From NCBI GenBank assembly GCA_030696305.1, contig JAUYSP010000041.1:1-64000 (forward strand): a stretch of DNA of 64,000 nucleotides, read 5' to 3'. How positions within the stretch are numbered: position 1 is the first letter of the stretch; each line of letters begins with the position of its first letter. This document shows, piece by piece, positions 51,740 to 61,148 of this stretch. This DNA is from Legionellaceae bacterium (GTDB lineage: Bacteria; Pseudomonadota; Gammaproteobacteria; Legionellales; Legionellaceae). The position numbers and the translations under genes were made by a program. The notes beneath the pieces are model-generated. The model was not told the origin of the DNA and searched no databases. It was given only the letters and a program-made list of their open reading frames with translations.

Positions 51740-52747
51740 TTATCTCAAATAACGACGGGCTCTATTTTCTAGCACTCGCATGATTCGTTTGCCAATAGGC
51801 ATCGAGGCTTTTAAGTGTTGAACTTCTTGCTTGTAAGCATCACGAGACGTCGCGGCCTCATTAAAATGCACGATAATCTCTTGTTCTCGTGCGCGGAGAT
51901 CGAGAAGCGCTAAAATGAAGCGCTTCTGAGGATTTTTCAATAACTCAGCTTCACTTATAGCCCAATCGTGAGATTGCAATGTTTGCCTACTCGCAACAAC
52001 TGTCATGTCGTAAACAAAAATAGAAGGTTCAAATGCGACAAATGAACAACCATTCTCCGCTAACACGTGTTTGATGGATGCTTGGCTAAATAAATACAAA
52101 TGTCCTTCTGGCACTAACATGGAGAGAAATGGGGCATTTGTTTTAACTAATTCCTCATAGTTTATATCAGGTTGAAACTGAGGTGTTTGCATAAGTAAAA
52201 AACCTTCAGGTTTTAACAGCTTTAAACAATGCTGAAGGGTTTGCACTGGGTTAGATAAATGTTCAAACACATCCATTAACACAATGGCATCAAAAGATTG
52301 AGGTTCATAATTGGATTGTTCTATTGTACCCACTGTCATAGGAACTTTAAATTGCTCCTTAGCGTAATCCACCACCCACGGACTTAATTCCATACCCTGC
52401 GCATCAAAACCAATTTGATTCAGCATGGCAACAAAACTGCCACATCCCGCGCCAATTTCTAGAATTTTTGCTGGTGGATGCAGATATTTCAATAATGTTT
52501 TGAGCCAATGTAAGTTACGCTCGGTCGGATCTAATCGTGAACGATAAAAAATATCAGGAAAAGTATTCGATTCTTCAGCAGTATCATTTAACCAGTAATT
52601 TTTTCCATAGTAGTCTGTATTATCATCTACCACGTGGATTTTTTCTTGTGAAATACCTTTTAATGAGATTAAGGTTCCACATTTTTCGCAGAGAGCATAA
52701 TCTTCATTAAACGATTGTAAATTTGTATTAGAACACCAACATGTCAT
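51740..52747 (-). CDS. SAM-dependent methyltransferase with zinc-finger-like N-terminus
   Basis: 335 residues from the ATG at 52747, preceded by AAGGAA; a TTG nine codons upstream is in frame. CWC and CEKCG near the N-terminus suggest a small zinc site. The core is a class I methyltransferase: KILEIGAGCGSFVAML (motif I), VLMDVFEHLSNPVQTL and PEGFLLMQTPQF. This layout is common among sugar C- or O-methyltransferases of O-antigen clusters. It lies in the reverse orientation to the perosamine gene. Substrate unknown; a sugar nucleotide or glycan end is likely. Confidence 0.8.
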   Translation of the reverse strand: MTCWCSNTNLQSFNEDYALCEKCGTLISLKGISQEKIHVVDDNTDYYGKNYWLNDTAEESNTFPDIFYRSRLDPTERNLHWLKTLLKYLHPPAKILEIGAGCGSFVAMLNQIGFDAQGMELSPWVVDYAKEQFKVPMTVGTIEQSNYEPQSFDAIVLMDVFEHLSNPVQTLQHCLKLLKPEGFLLMQTPQFQPDINYEELVKTNAPFLSMLVPEGHLYLFSQASIKHVLAENGCSFVAFEPSIFVYDMTVVASRQTLQSHDWAISEAELLKNPQKRFILALLDLRAREQEIIVHFNEAATSRDAYKQEVQHLKASMPIGKRIMRVLENRARRYLR

Positions 52748-52920
52748 ACGAGTTCCTTTTGGGGACAATATCAAGGTTGAAGCTAAAAATCTCAGGTCTA
52801 TTCATAAAAAAATAGGTTTCATTGGCGTTTCAAATGCCGCCCACCCATGTCTAACCATAAGACTTTCTGCCCCACTATTGTTTTTAATGCATTTTATCAA
52901 TGATTGAAAAATAATTTATT

Positions 52921-53541
52921 TTATTTTTTCATTAACTTTTGAGCAGGTGTACCGACGTATGTTCCTGCTTCGCTGATATGTCGTGTGACGCACGCAGCTG
53001 CGCCCACGGTAACATCATCGCAAATATTAACCCCTTCTTTAGTGGATGCGTTTGAACCAAAATAGACTCTTTTTCCAATATGCATGTTGCCATTGATATG
53101 CGCGCCTGGAGCGGTGGTGAAAAAATCATCCGCTTTCACATCATGTCCAATCGTGGTTGCTAAATTAAGCTGTGTAAAATCGCCCAGTGAAATATCACAC
53201 GTTAGTACACAATTGGGGCAGATAATACTCCCTTTACCAATCTGGATAGTATCTCCTCCTAGTCTATTGGCTGAAGGGGAAATTAAGGAAACAAATACAT
53301 CGTCTCCATGTCTTTTTATAATTTGATTTACTATTTTTTCACGTAGCATCGGATTACCTACGGCGACGACTGCGAGGTGAAGCTTGGGGTCGAAGTAATC
53401 GTCTGTTTCAATTTTAATGCCATATAGGCTGCCAGAATGTATATCAATAAATGCATTTACAGTGTACATGCATTCTTTAGCTAAAAAAAACACTTCTTTA
53501 GCAAAGCCTCCCGCACCAAAGATGCATATTTCCTTAGACAT
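52921..53541 (-). CDS. PglD/NeuD-type sugar acetyltransferase
   Basis: 206 residues. The N-terminal half is a small Rossmann-like domain (CIFGAGGFAKEVFFLA). The C-terminal half is a left-handed beta-helix with hexapeptide repeats (IGKGSIICPNCVLT, LGDFTQLNLATTIGHDV with the catalytic His, NGNMHIGKRVYFGSNA, VTVGAAACVTRHI). Trimeric enzymes of this type N-acetylate 4-amino sugars such as UDP-bacillosamine or GDP-perosamine. Given the neighbouring perosamine-like gene, GDP-perosamine is the natural guess. A GAGAGGG ribosome site precedes the ATG. Confidence 0.85.
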   Translation of the reverse strand: MSKEICIFGAGGFAKEVFFLAKECMYTVNAFIDIHSGSLYGIKIETDDYFDPKLHLAVVAVGNPMLREKIVNQIIKRHGDDVFVSLISPSANRLGGDTIQIGKGSIICPNCVLTCDISLGDFTQLNLATTIGHDVKADDFFTTAPGAHINGNMHIGKRVYFGSNASTKEGVNICDDVTVGAAACVTRHISEAGTYVGTPAQKLMKK

Positions 53542-53630
53542 AGAACCCTCTCCTGTTTATCCTGAATTTGATAAAATGTTTTGCAGTTTAAAATAAGGAC
53601 TAATACAAAACAAGCTAATTTAAGCGAGTT

Positions 53631-53807
53631 CAGGGCTGTCCCATTATAAATTATTGAGCATAAAATATTAATTTTGATATTATACAGTCATAATTGTCTT
53701 TGCGAGCGTTAGCGAAGCAATTGTCCAGATATCGGAGTTTTTAAGTCGCATCGATCTGGATTGCTTCACTTCGTTCGCAAAGACGGCTATTTAATGGGAC
53801 AACCCTG
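53631..53807. mobile_element. MITE-like element (177 bp)
   Basis: Terminal inverted repeats cagggctgtcccatta / cagggttgtcccatta (15 of 16). Near-identical 8-base flanks, agcgagtt (53623-53630) and agcgtgtt (53808-53815), look like a target duplication with one change. Inside are long imperfect arms around gtctttgcga…gaagcaatt. No coding frame. The rest of the 53542-53885 gap is the duplicated leader and plain A+T-rich sequence. Confidence 0.75.
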
Positions 53808-53812
53808 AGCGT

Positions 53813-53867
53813 GTTATATGGCAATTTATTTTGTTTTATGGCCATGTTATTATGCCTCGTGCCATCT
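53813..53867 (+). promoter_or_regulatory. Duplicated promoter-leader, copy 2
   Basis: 51 of 55 bases match 50494-50548. The extended -10 here is TGTTATTAT. It lies just beyond the right end of the MITE-like element, and upstream of the glycosyltransferase ATG at 53886. Confidence 0.6.
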
Positions 53868-53885
53868 AAATCATCATTGAGCTTT

Positions 53886-54986
53886 ATGAAAAAAATTGCT
53901 TGTATAACTCACTCATTTCATCAAAAAACTAAATCGGCACATCTTTATCCGGAAGAAATATTTGGTAAAACAGATTATTCGATTGATTATTATTACGTGG
54001 ATGATTGGTCCCTGCATTCGGTTGGGTTGCATGAGCCAATCATAGGCTACGACATTGTTATTATTGTTCAGCTGATTTCGTTGGAGATTCTAAACAAAAT
54101 TCAATGCGACCATATTGTTTTTATTCCCATGTATGATTTTAGTTGTACCTGGGATGCATTTAAATGGTTTGAATGTACTCAAATCAACATTTTGTCACCG
54201 ACTAAAAAAATACATGACATAGCGTGCCAAATGGGATTGAACTCACATTACATTCAATATTATCCAGCTCCAGCTGAATATTTACCCGGTGATTTAAAAA
54301 AAGTATTTTTGTGGCAACGCATCAATGACATTAATATCAACACGGTACTTCAACTATTGAATCCGTTCCCAATAGATCAAATCTATTTGCATCACGTGCC
54401 TGATCCAGGGCACATAGCAATTGAACCATCTCACGAAGACATATTGAAATACAACATTACTATTTCAACTTGGTTTGAAAATAAAAATGACTATTTAGAT
54501 ATCCTTGATGGTGCTGGAATATATATGGCCCCGCGGCTCAAAGAAGGTGGCGGCTCTGCTTTTATTGATGCCATGAAAAAAGGAAAAGTTGTAATAGCAC
54601 ATAATGATGGGGCGATGAACGACTATATTACTCATAATGAAACAGGGTTGTTATATGATGCGCATAACCCACAAGCATTGAATGTGGAGCCGCAAGATTT
54701 TGTTCGAATACAACAAAATGCGTATCAAAGTGTGCTAGATGGTCGGGTAAGGTGGCAAAAATCAATTCCTCAGATTATTGATTTTATGTATCAAAAAAGG
54801 CCTTCTATTTCAGATCAATCATTGCTGGCTGCTCGAAATTATCGAGAAATGTTACGCCAAGAACATGATGTATTAAAACAAAAACTAGAGCACGCCGAGC
54901 ATATATTGCAGCATGATAGGTGGTATAATTTCGGACAACTAAGTCATATTGAAAAAATGAAAAAGCTTTTTCGTATTTTGACTTAA
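53886..54986 (+). CDS. Glycosyltransferase (GT-B, family 4-like)
   Basis: 366 residues from the ATG at 53886; the frame is open upstream from a GTG at 53811, but that part is the duplicated leader. The C-terminal half has the GT-B donor-site pattern: AGIYMAPRLKEGGGSAFIDAMKKG with the conserved Glu, then VVIAHNDGAMNDYITHNETG LLYD in the usual place. The N-terminal half is divergent (KKIACITHSFHQKTKSAHLY). No membrane segment. The donor is unknown; it is close to the perosamine and acetyltransferase genes, so it probably adds a sugar of the same glycan. Confidence 0.7.
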   Translation: MKKIACITHSFHQKTKSAHLYPEEIFGKTDYSIDYYYVDDWSLHSVGLHEPIIGYDIVIIVQLISLEILNKIQCDHIVFIPMYDFSCTWDAFKWFECTQINILSPTKKIHDIACQMGLNSHYIQYYPAPAEYLPGDLKKVFLWQRINDININTVLQLLNPFPIDQIYLHHVPDPGHIAIEPSHEDILKYNITISTWFENKNDYLDILDGAGIYMAPRLKEGGGSAFIDAMKKGKVVIAHNDGAMNDYITHNETGLLYDAHNPQALNVEPQDFVRIQQNAYQSVLDGRVRWQKSIPQIIDFMYQKRPSISDQSLLAARNYREMLRQEHDVLKQKLEHAEHILQHDRWYNFGQLSHIEKMKKLFRILT

Positions 54987-55022
54987 TCTTAAAAACATAC
55001 TCAAGATGTAGGGTCTACGATC

Positions 55023-55775
55023 TTAATCCTTTATGTTATAACCGCCATCTATGTAGATTACTTGACCGGTAATAGAGTTCGCTTTAGAAATTAGGAAACA
55101 GGCGGTCTCACCAATTTCTTCTATAGTTACTAACTGATTAAGCGGGGCTTCATGCGCTGCTTTTTTCATTAGCTCATCAAATCCCACTAAACCGGAGGCA
55201 GCACGTGTTTTTATAGGCCCTGGAGACAGCGCATTGATTCTTATATTTTTATTACCAAGCTCCATTGCGAGATAGCGGACGGATGATTCCAGCGCTGCTT
55301 TGACCGGGCCCATCAGGTTATAATTTCGCACAACTTTATCTGCACCATAATAACTCATGGTAATGATAGATCCGCCGTTTGACATAAGTGGTTCAGCTGC
55401 TTTTGCCAGGCGAATTAGGGAGTGGCACGAAATATCCATCGCCATTATAAATCCATCTCGTGAACAATCTACAACACGACCATGTAAATCTTCTTTGGGT
55501 GCAAAAGCAATAGAGTGAATAATAAAATCTAATTTTCCCCAGGTCGATTTAATAGTCTGAAATAATTCATCAAGTTGTAAGGTGTTAGTTACATCAAAAG
55601 GCATGAAAATAGGGGCTGAAATAACATCGGCTAATGGTTGCACATAGTTTTTTGCTTTTTCATTTTGATACGTAACCGCAAGTTCAGCGCCTGCTTTATG
55701 TAATACCTTGGCGCATCCCCAAGCAATCGAGTGCTCATTAGCGATACCAACAATGAGACCTTTTAAACCAACCAT
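55023..55775 (-). CDS. fabI: Enoyl-ACP reductase FabI
   Basis: 250 residues from the ATG at 55775, preceded by AAGGA; the frame is open upstream to 55862, but that part overlaps ackA. It reduces enoyl-ACP with NADH in the last step of fatty-acid elongation. Motifs: GLIVGIANEHSIAWGCAKVL at the N-terminus, IHSIAFAP, and the catalytic Tyr-x6-Lys in YNLMGPVKAALE. GLVGF…APLNQLVTIEEIG near the end is typical. Ten bases downstream of ackA in the same operon. It may be a second FabI serving this acyl-phosphate/PHB cluster. Confidence 0.93.
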   Translation of the reverse strand: MVGLKGLIVGIANEHSIAWGCAKVLHKAGAELAVTYQNEKAKNYVQPLADVISAPIFMPFDVTNTLQLDELFQTIKSTWGKLDFIIHSIAFAPKEDLHGRVVDCSRDGFIMAMDISCHSLIRLAKAAEPLMSNGGSIITMSYYGADKVVRNYNLMGPVKAALESSVRYLAMELGNKNIRINALSPGPIKTRAASGLVGFDELMKKAAHEAPLNQLVTIEEIGETACFLISKANSITGQVIYIDGGYNIKD

Positions 55776-55785
55776 GTTTTTTTCC

Positions 55786-56925
55786 TTAAGTTTGTTTAAT
55801 GAGAGCAATTGAGTGCATTGCCATGATGCGCTCTTCATTTGCAGGAATAATTCGTGTTGCAAATGGCTGAAGAAATGCGAGACGCTTCAAGATATTGTCA
55901 CGTACAAAATCAGAGTTCTCTCCAATCCCACCTGTAAACACGATGCAATCGATACCGCCTAACGCAACGGCCATCATACCCATGAGTTGCGCTGTCCTCA
56001 AACAGAAATAATTAAGCGCAAATTGTGCTTTTGGCTTTTCGCTGTTTTGTAATAGGCTAACATTGTTTGTCCATTCAGATAATCCCAAAAGTCCTGATTC
56101 ATTATAAAGAATTGATTCCACTTCATCGGCTGATAAACCGAGCTCTCGGATCATATAAATGACGGCACCTGGATCCAGATTTCCGCAACGAGAACCCATC
56201 GGCAATCCATCTAGAGCCGTCATTCCCATCGTAGTATCAATACTAATTCCATGATCTATGGCACAAAGACTCGCACCATTACCTAAATGCGCCGCAATAA
56301 TTCGACCATTAGCTAATTTTGGCTCATTTTCTCTCAATGAATGGACAATCCATTCATACGAGAGGCCGTGAAAACCGTATCGACGAATTCCTTGGTCACG
56401 TATTTTTTTAGGTAATGCATACTCTGTAAACAGGGCTTTATGGTTCGCGTGAAATGCTGTATCGAAACACGCTATTTGCAGGACATCGGGGCGTTGTTCG
56501 CTGATAATCGTTATTGCTCTTAAATTATGCGATTGATGAAGTGGTGCGAGTGCGCTGAATGTCCATAATTCAGAAAGTACTTCCTCGGTAATTTTAACAC
56601 TAGTTGTAAATTTCAATCCACCATGGACGACGCGATGAACAACTACATCTATGCGCCAGTTTGGATGTTGTTCTTCAATCCAATGCAGAACATAGTGAAT
56701 TGCATTTTCATGCGTACTGTCACCGGACAAAATGTCCTGCTGAACTGTATGATGCTGAAGATCGCCTGTTTTCAACGTCACGACAAATGATGGCGAAATG
56801 CCCAAATTACTTATTTGCCCTTTTGCTAGAAGTGGTAAATTCGGTTGTTGCAAAAATAATTGAAATTTAACACTTGATGACCCCGTGTTAATGACAAGAA
56901 TGATGTTTTTTCCAGTTTGAATCAT
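55786..56925 (-). CDS. ackA: Acetate (or butyrate) kinase
   Basis: 379 residues of the ASKHA fold. VINTGSSSVKFQLF near the N-terminus (Asn and Ser of the active site), VVHRVVHGGLKF, ACFDTAFHANH, YGFHGLSYEW, AHLGNGASLCAI, MTALDGLPMGSRCGNLDPG and VFTGGIGENSDFVRD are all present. It makes ATP and the free acid from acyl phosphate. It overlaps the phosphotransacylase fusion by 4 bases, so the two act in sequence. The acyl chain length (acetyl, propionyl, butyryl) cannot be told. Confidence 0.95.
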   Translation of the reverse strand: MIQTGKNIILVINTGSSSVKFQLFLQQPNLPLLAKGQISNLGISPSFVVTLKTGDLQHHTVQQDILSGDSTHENAIHYVLHWIEEQHPNWRIDVVVHRVVHGGLKFTTSVKITEEVLSELWTFSALAPLHQSHNLRAITIISEQRPDVLQIACFDTAFHANHKALFTEYALPKKIRDQGIRRYGFHGLSYEWIVHSLRENEPKLANGRIIAAHLGNGASLCAIDHGISIDTTMGMTALDGLPMGSRCGNLDPGAVIYMIRELGLSADEVESILYNESGLLGLSEWTNNVSLLQNSEKPKAQFALNYFCLRTAQLMGMMAVALGGIDCIVFTGGIGENSDFVRDNILKRLAFLQPFATRIIPANEERIMAMHSIALIKQT

Positions 56926-58325
56926 TTAATTTTTCCTGCCTTGCGAGCCCTAACTAATTTGACCGCTAACGCACAAGACAATAGCTTAGTGCGTAGTGAG
57001 TCGGCTCGACTAAACAACATGACTGGGACGCGTGCGCCCAATACAATGCCCGCTGCATCTGCGTGTCCAAAAAAAGTTAGTTGTTTTGCTAGGATATTAC
57101 CTGATTCTATATCGGGCACCAAAAGAATATCCGCATCTCCAGCGACAGGAGAAATAATCCCTTTTTCTTCTGCGGCCTGTTTATTAATTGCATTATCAAA
57201 GGCTAAAGGTCCGTCCAGAATGCCATCAGTGATTTGTCCTCGATCAGCCATTTTGCATAAGACTGCTGCATCAGCTGTAGCCTGCATTTTTGGATGAATA
57301 AATTCTGTAGCAGCAAGAATTGCTACTTTGGGCTGTTTATCGTCACCATATAATACCCGCCAAAGATTGATGGCATTTTGGCAGATGTCGGCTTTGTCAG
57401 CAGCATTCGGGGCAATATTGATTGCGGCATCGGTAATGATAAGTGGCTTATGGTAAGAAGGCACGTCCATGACATAAGCGTGACTAATACGATATTTTGT
57501 ACGTAAATTTGCTGTAGTAGGGACAAGCGCTGCTAGCAATTCCTGACTGCTAAGAGAGCCTTTCATAATGGCTTCGACCGTTCCATTTGCAGCCAACTCC
57601 GCAGCTTTTGTCGCAGCCGCATCACTATGCTCTGTGTCTATGATTTCCCACTGGGATATATCGATCCCCGCTTGTGTCGCTGCGAGTTTAATTTTATTCA
57701 ATGGACCAATTAACGTTGGTATGATAAGTCCTGAATTAACACACTCAACTACTGCTTGAAGTGCACCGACTTTCACTGGGTGGACAACAGCCGTATGGAT
57801 AGCATTTAATTTTTCGCAGGATTGAATGATGGTATGGAAGCGATCTTGATGAATTTCTATATGCGGTAAATGGGTACGTGCAAGACGGATTTTTTTAGTT
57901 GGAGCTAGAACCGTTGCAAGACCTTCAACTACGATGTCGCCATGCTGGTTTAAGCCTTTGCAATCAAAAGTAACAATTGGTTTGTCTGCACGCTTATCAC
58001 GTACAAGAAGCGTGATATTGATAGTATCCCCGATGCGTACGGGTTTTTTGAATTTAATATTCTGCTCGAGATAAATCGTCCCAGGGCCTGGTAAAAGTGT
58101 ACCAAGTAGCGCAGAAATTAAGGATCCCAACCACATGCCATGACCCACGATGCCGTGAAAAATATCGCTTTCTGCAAATACCTTATCTAAGTGAGCGGGG
58201 TTAACATCGCCAGACACAGTGGCAAATAGCATGATGTCTTCTTGTGTTAATGTTTTACTCAGACTCGCTTGACGCCCAGGAGAAAGCTCATCAAAAGGGA
58301 CATTTTCTAGAAATTCGTCAGTCAT
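56922..58325 (-). CDS. MaoC hydratase-phosphate acyltransferase fusion
   Basis: 467 residues. Residues 1 to about 145 are a MaoC-like (R)-enoyl-CoA hydratase (FATVSGDVNPAHLD with the Asp/His dyad, VGHGMWLGSLISALLG). Residues about 155-467 are a phosphate acetyl/butyryltransferase (LIGPLNKIKLAATQAGIDIS, MKGSLSSQELL, ITDAAINIAPNA, LVPDIESGNILAKQL). The fusion is annotated as bifunctional enoyl-CoA hydratase/phosphate acetyltransferase in many proteobacteria. The hydratase yields (R)-3-hydroxyacyl-CoA for PhaC further along; the transferase makes acyl phosphate for AckA. Confidence 0.92.
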   Translation of the reverse strand: MTDEFLENVPFDELSPGRQASLSKTLTQEDIMLFATVSGDVNPAHLDKVFAESDIFHGIVGHGMWLGSLISALLGTLLPGPGTIYLEQNIKFKKPVRIGDTINITLLVRDKRADKPIVTFDCKGLNQHGDIVVEGLATVLAPTKKIRLARTHLPHIEIHQDRFHTIIQSCEKLNAIHTAVVHPVKVGALQAVVECVNSGLIIPTLIGPLNKIKLAATQAGIDISQWEIIDTEHSDAAATKAAELAANGTVEAIMKGSLSSQELLAALVPTTANLRTKYRISHAYVMDVPSYHKPLIITDAAINIAPNAADKADICQNAINLWRVLYGDDKQPKVAILAATEFIHPKMQATADAAVLCKMADRGQITDGILDGPLAFDNAINKQAAEEKGIISPVAGDADILLVPDIESGNILAKQLTFFGHADAAGIVLGARVPVMLFSRADSLRTKLLSCALAVKLVRARKAGKIK

Positions 58326-58378
58326 CGCGTTCTCCTTCTTAATTTGTTTGCCCCTGCTAAGATGCCAAGCATAATAAC

Positions 58379-61135
58379 TTAAGTAACATTTTTATCATAA
58401 AGCGTATTATAATCCGTTGGATTTTTACCGAAAATAAGCAATCGAAGTTGTTTTTCAATCTCTAAAATAGCAAAAAACACGATACCTAAGATGAGAATAA
58501 GAACGCCATCAAACAAGGGGATTGGTTTTGTAGAGAATATTTGTTGTAAAAAGGGGATATACGTAATAGCGAATTGTGCCATTGTTAAAATAGTAATAGA
58601 TAGCCACACGACTTTAGTCCCTTTCACCGCTTTCCAGGTTAACGAGGTGCCATATATATTACGGATGAAGAATAAATGGAATATTTCCATAACGACTAAG
58701 GTATTAAGCGCGATACTACGAGCCAGCTCAATTGAATAATGGCGCTCAATTGCATAAAAATAGATTGCAAAAACTCCGCATACAAAAAGAATAGAAACCA
58801 CGATAATATGCCATACTAAAACACCAGTCAGTAAGGGCTCATTGCGTGGTCGAGGCGGTCTTCGCATCGTATTTTCTTCTGTCGGCTCAAAAGCTAACGT
58901 CATGCCTAATGTAATCGTAGTAATCAGGTTGATCCATAAAATCTGAACAGGTGTCACCGGAAGGCTCATTCCAAAGAGTAATGCTACTATAATGGTTATT
59001 GTCTCACCTGCATTGGTAGGTAAGGTCCAACTGATCACTTTTTTCAGATTATCATAAACGGTACGGCCTTCGCGCACGGCTGCTTCTATTGATGTAAAAT
59101 TATCATCCGTTAATATTAAATCAGCGGCTTCTTTAGCCACTTCACTGCCTTTTTTACCCATTGCAATACCTGCATCTGCACGTTTCAGAGCCGGTGCATC
59201 ATTTACGCCATCCCCCGTCATTGCCACAGTCATCCTATGAGATTGCAGTGCCATAACGAGCCTCAGTTTATGCTCAGGACTTGTGCGAGCAAAAATATCG
59301 GTCATTAATACGACAGCTTTGAGCGACTCATCATTCATTTTATCTAAATCAGCCCCTGTCAAAACCCTGGATGTGTTCTGAAGCCCTATTTGCTGACCGA
59401 TAGCAACCGCTGTACTGGCATGATCGCCAGTTATCATTTTCACTTGAATACCGGCTTGGTGGCATTGGGCAATAGCTGCAATAGCTTCCGGCCGAGGTGG
59501 ATCAATCAATCCAACTATCCCGAGGAAAATGAGTCCATGTTCTACGTCTGTAAATTCAAGAGTCGTGTGGTTGGCATGAATAATGGGTCGCATGGCAAAA
59601 GCCAGAACACGCTGACCTTTGGCTGCAACGGATTCAATTTGCTCCAACCAATACTGTTTGTTTAATACGTCTAATTGACCATCATTTGTTCGTTGCTCCT
59701 GACACATATTTAAAATTTGTTCTGGCGCGCCCTTGATAAAAATGAATGCTTTATTTAAATGATTGTGATGTAATGTTGCCATAAACCGATGTTTGGCATC
59801 AAAGGGAATTGTATCGGTGCGCGTCCAGGCGTTTCTTTCTTCTTGTTGCATACGTAGATCTGTTTTTCCTGCAAATGTTAATAAAGCCCCTTCCATCGGG
59901 TCGCCTTCCATCACCCAACGCCCTGCATGTTGATGAAGCGATGCATCATTACAGAGGGTTGCGGCTTGTGCAAGCTCCAGTAATAGTGGGTGTTCATTAC
60001 TGTCAATTTGTCGCTCTTTTAAGATGATTTTACCCACGGGCTCATAGCCTGAGCCCTCTAATATAAACTGATGGGCACTTGTTACAACCGACGTCACAGA
60101 CATTTCATTGAGAGTCAGGGTACCTGTTTTGTCGGTACATATGACGGAGACTGAGCCAAGTGTTTCAATCGTAGGCAAATGACGGACAATCGCATGGCGC
60201 CGAGCCATGGCCTGCACCCCGATGGCCAATGTAATGGAAAAAACCGCTGGAAGTCCTTCAGGAATCGCTGCAACAGACAAGCTGACCACAACCATGAATA
60301 ATTCGCTAAACGCATGATGCTGGACAAAGTAACCATAGGCAAGAAGCATTGCAGCCACGAGTAATATCAGCACGGTAAGCCATTTTCCAAATAACGCCAT
60401 TTGTGTGACCAGAGGTGTAGTAAGCAGGATTACCTGCGATAACAAACCACTGATACGCCCGATTTGAGTTGATTTCCCCGTTTCAACTACAATGCCGATA
60501 CCTTGGCCATTGGTTACCAACGTGCCGCTATATGCCATACAATGACGATCCCCTAGAGCTGCATTCTTAAGCACCGGTGTTGTATTTTTTTCAACAGGTA
60601 CAGACTCACCTGTTAGAATGGCCTCTTGAATGGTGAGTCCATGGGTTTTTAGTAACCGCAAATCGGCAGGAACCTTGTCCCCGGCCTCTAATAATACAAC
60701 GTCACCAGGCACAAGCGATTCTCCGGAGATACTATGACGCTCTCTATCGCGTAGGACGTTCGCCGTGGTAAAGAGCATTTTGCGAATAGCATCCAAAGCT
60801 TTTTCCGCTTTTCCTTCCTGAATAAAGCCGATAAGCGCATTAATAATAACAACCGCTAAAATAACAACGGTATCCGTTAAGTGTTGCAGCAGTGCCGTAA
60901 TTCCAGCAGCACCCAGTAACACATAAATCAGGATGTTATTAAATTGCCACAGGAAACGGATCAATGCGTTCTTTTTTGGAGGTTCTGGTAAAAGATTGAA
61001 GCCATAGATCTTCAATCTTTTTTGAGCCTCAGCTTCAGTTAAACCTGTTTCGGTTGTTTTTAAAGTGCTCATTGCTACGCTTACCGATTGATCGTGCCAA
61101 TCGTGCGTTATAAGCGACTCCTCATTCTCTGCCAT
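58379..61135 (-). CDS. P-type cation-transporting ATPase (P2-type)
   Basis: 918 residues from the second of two adjacent ATGs, which has better spacing to AAGGA. Ten membrane helices. ILTGESVPVEK (actuator), PEGLPAVFSITLAIG in M4 (Ca2+-type ion site), CTDKTGTLTLNEM (phosphorylated Asp), KGAPEQIL (nucleotide domain), MITGDHASTA and MTGDGVNDAPALK are all intact. PEGLP and the later NLITTI…EP segment put it with the Ca2+ or Na+/K+-like P2 group; the ion cannot be fixed by eye. Ends in a short basic tail. Between the acyl-phosphate genes and the stress protein. Confidence 0.9.
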   Translation of the reverse strand: MAENEESLITHDWHDQSVSVAMSTLKTTETGLTEAEAQKRLKIYGFNLLPEPPKKNALIRFLWQFNNILIYVLLGAAGITALLQHLTDTVVILAVVIINALIGFIQEGKAEKALDAIRKMLFTTANVLRDRERHSISGESLVPGDVVLLEAGDKVPADLRLLKTHGLTIQEAILTGESVPVEKNTTPVLKNAALGDRHCMAYSGTLVTNGQGIGIVVETGKSTQIGRISGLLSQVILLTTPLVTQMALFGKWLTVLILLVAAMLLAYGYFVQHHAFSELFMVVVSLSVAAIPEGLPAVFSITLAIGVQAMARRHAIVRHLPTIETLGSVSVICTDKTGTLTLNEMSVTSVVTSAHQFILEGSGYEPVGKIILKERQIDSNEHPLLLELAQAATLCNDASLHQHAGRWVMEGDPMEGALLTFAGKTDLRMQQEERNAWTRTDTIPFDAKHRFMATLHHNHLNKAFIFIKGAPEQILNMCQEQRTNDGQLDVLNKQYWLEQIESVAAKGQRVLAFAMRPIIHANHTTLEFTDVEHGLIFLGIVGLIDPPRPEAIAAIAQCHQAGIQVKMITGDHASTAVAIGQQIGLQNTSRVLTGADLDKMNDESLKAVVLMTDIFARTSPEHKLRLVMALQSHRMTVAMTGDGVNDAPALKRADAGIAMGKKGSEVAKEAADLILTDDNFTSIEAAVREGRTVYDNLKKVISWTLPTNAGETITIIVALLFGMSLPVTPVQILWINLITTITLGMTLAFEPTEENTMRRPPRPRNEPLLTGVLVWHIIVVSILFVCGVFAIYFYAIERHYSIELARSIALNTLVVMEIFHLFFIRNIYGTSLTWKAVKGTKVVWLSITILTMAQFAITYIPFLQQIFSTKPIPLFDGVLILILGIVFFAILEIEKQLRLLIFGKNPTDYNTLYDKNVT

Positions 61136-61148
61136 CATATTCCTTGTG

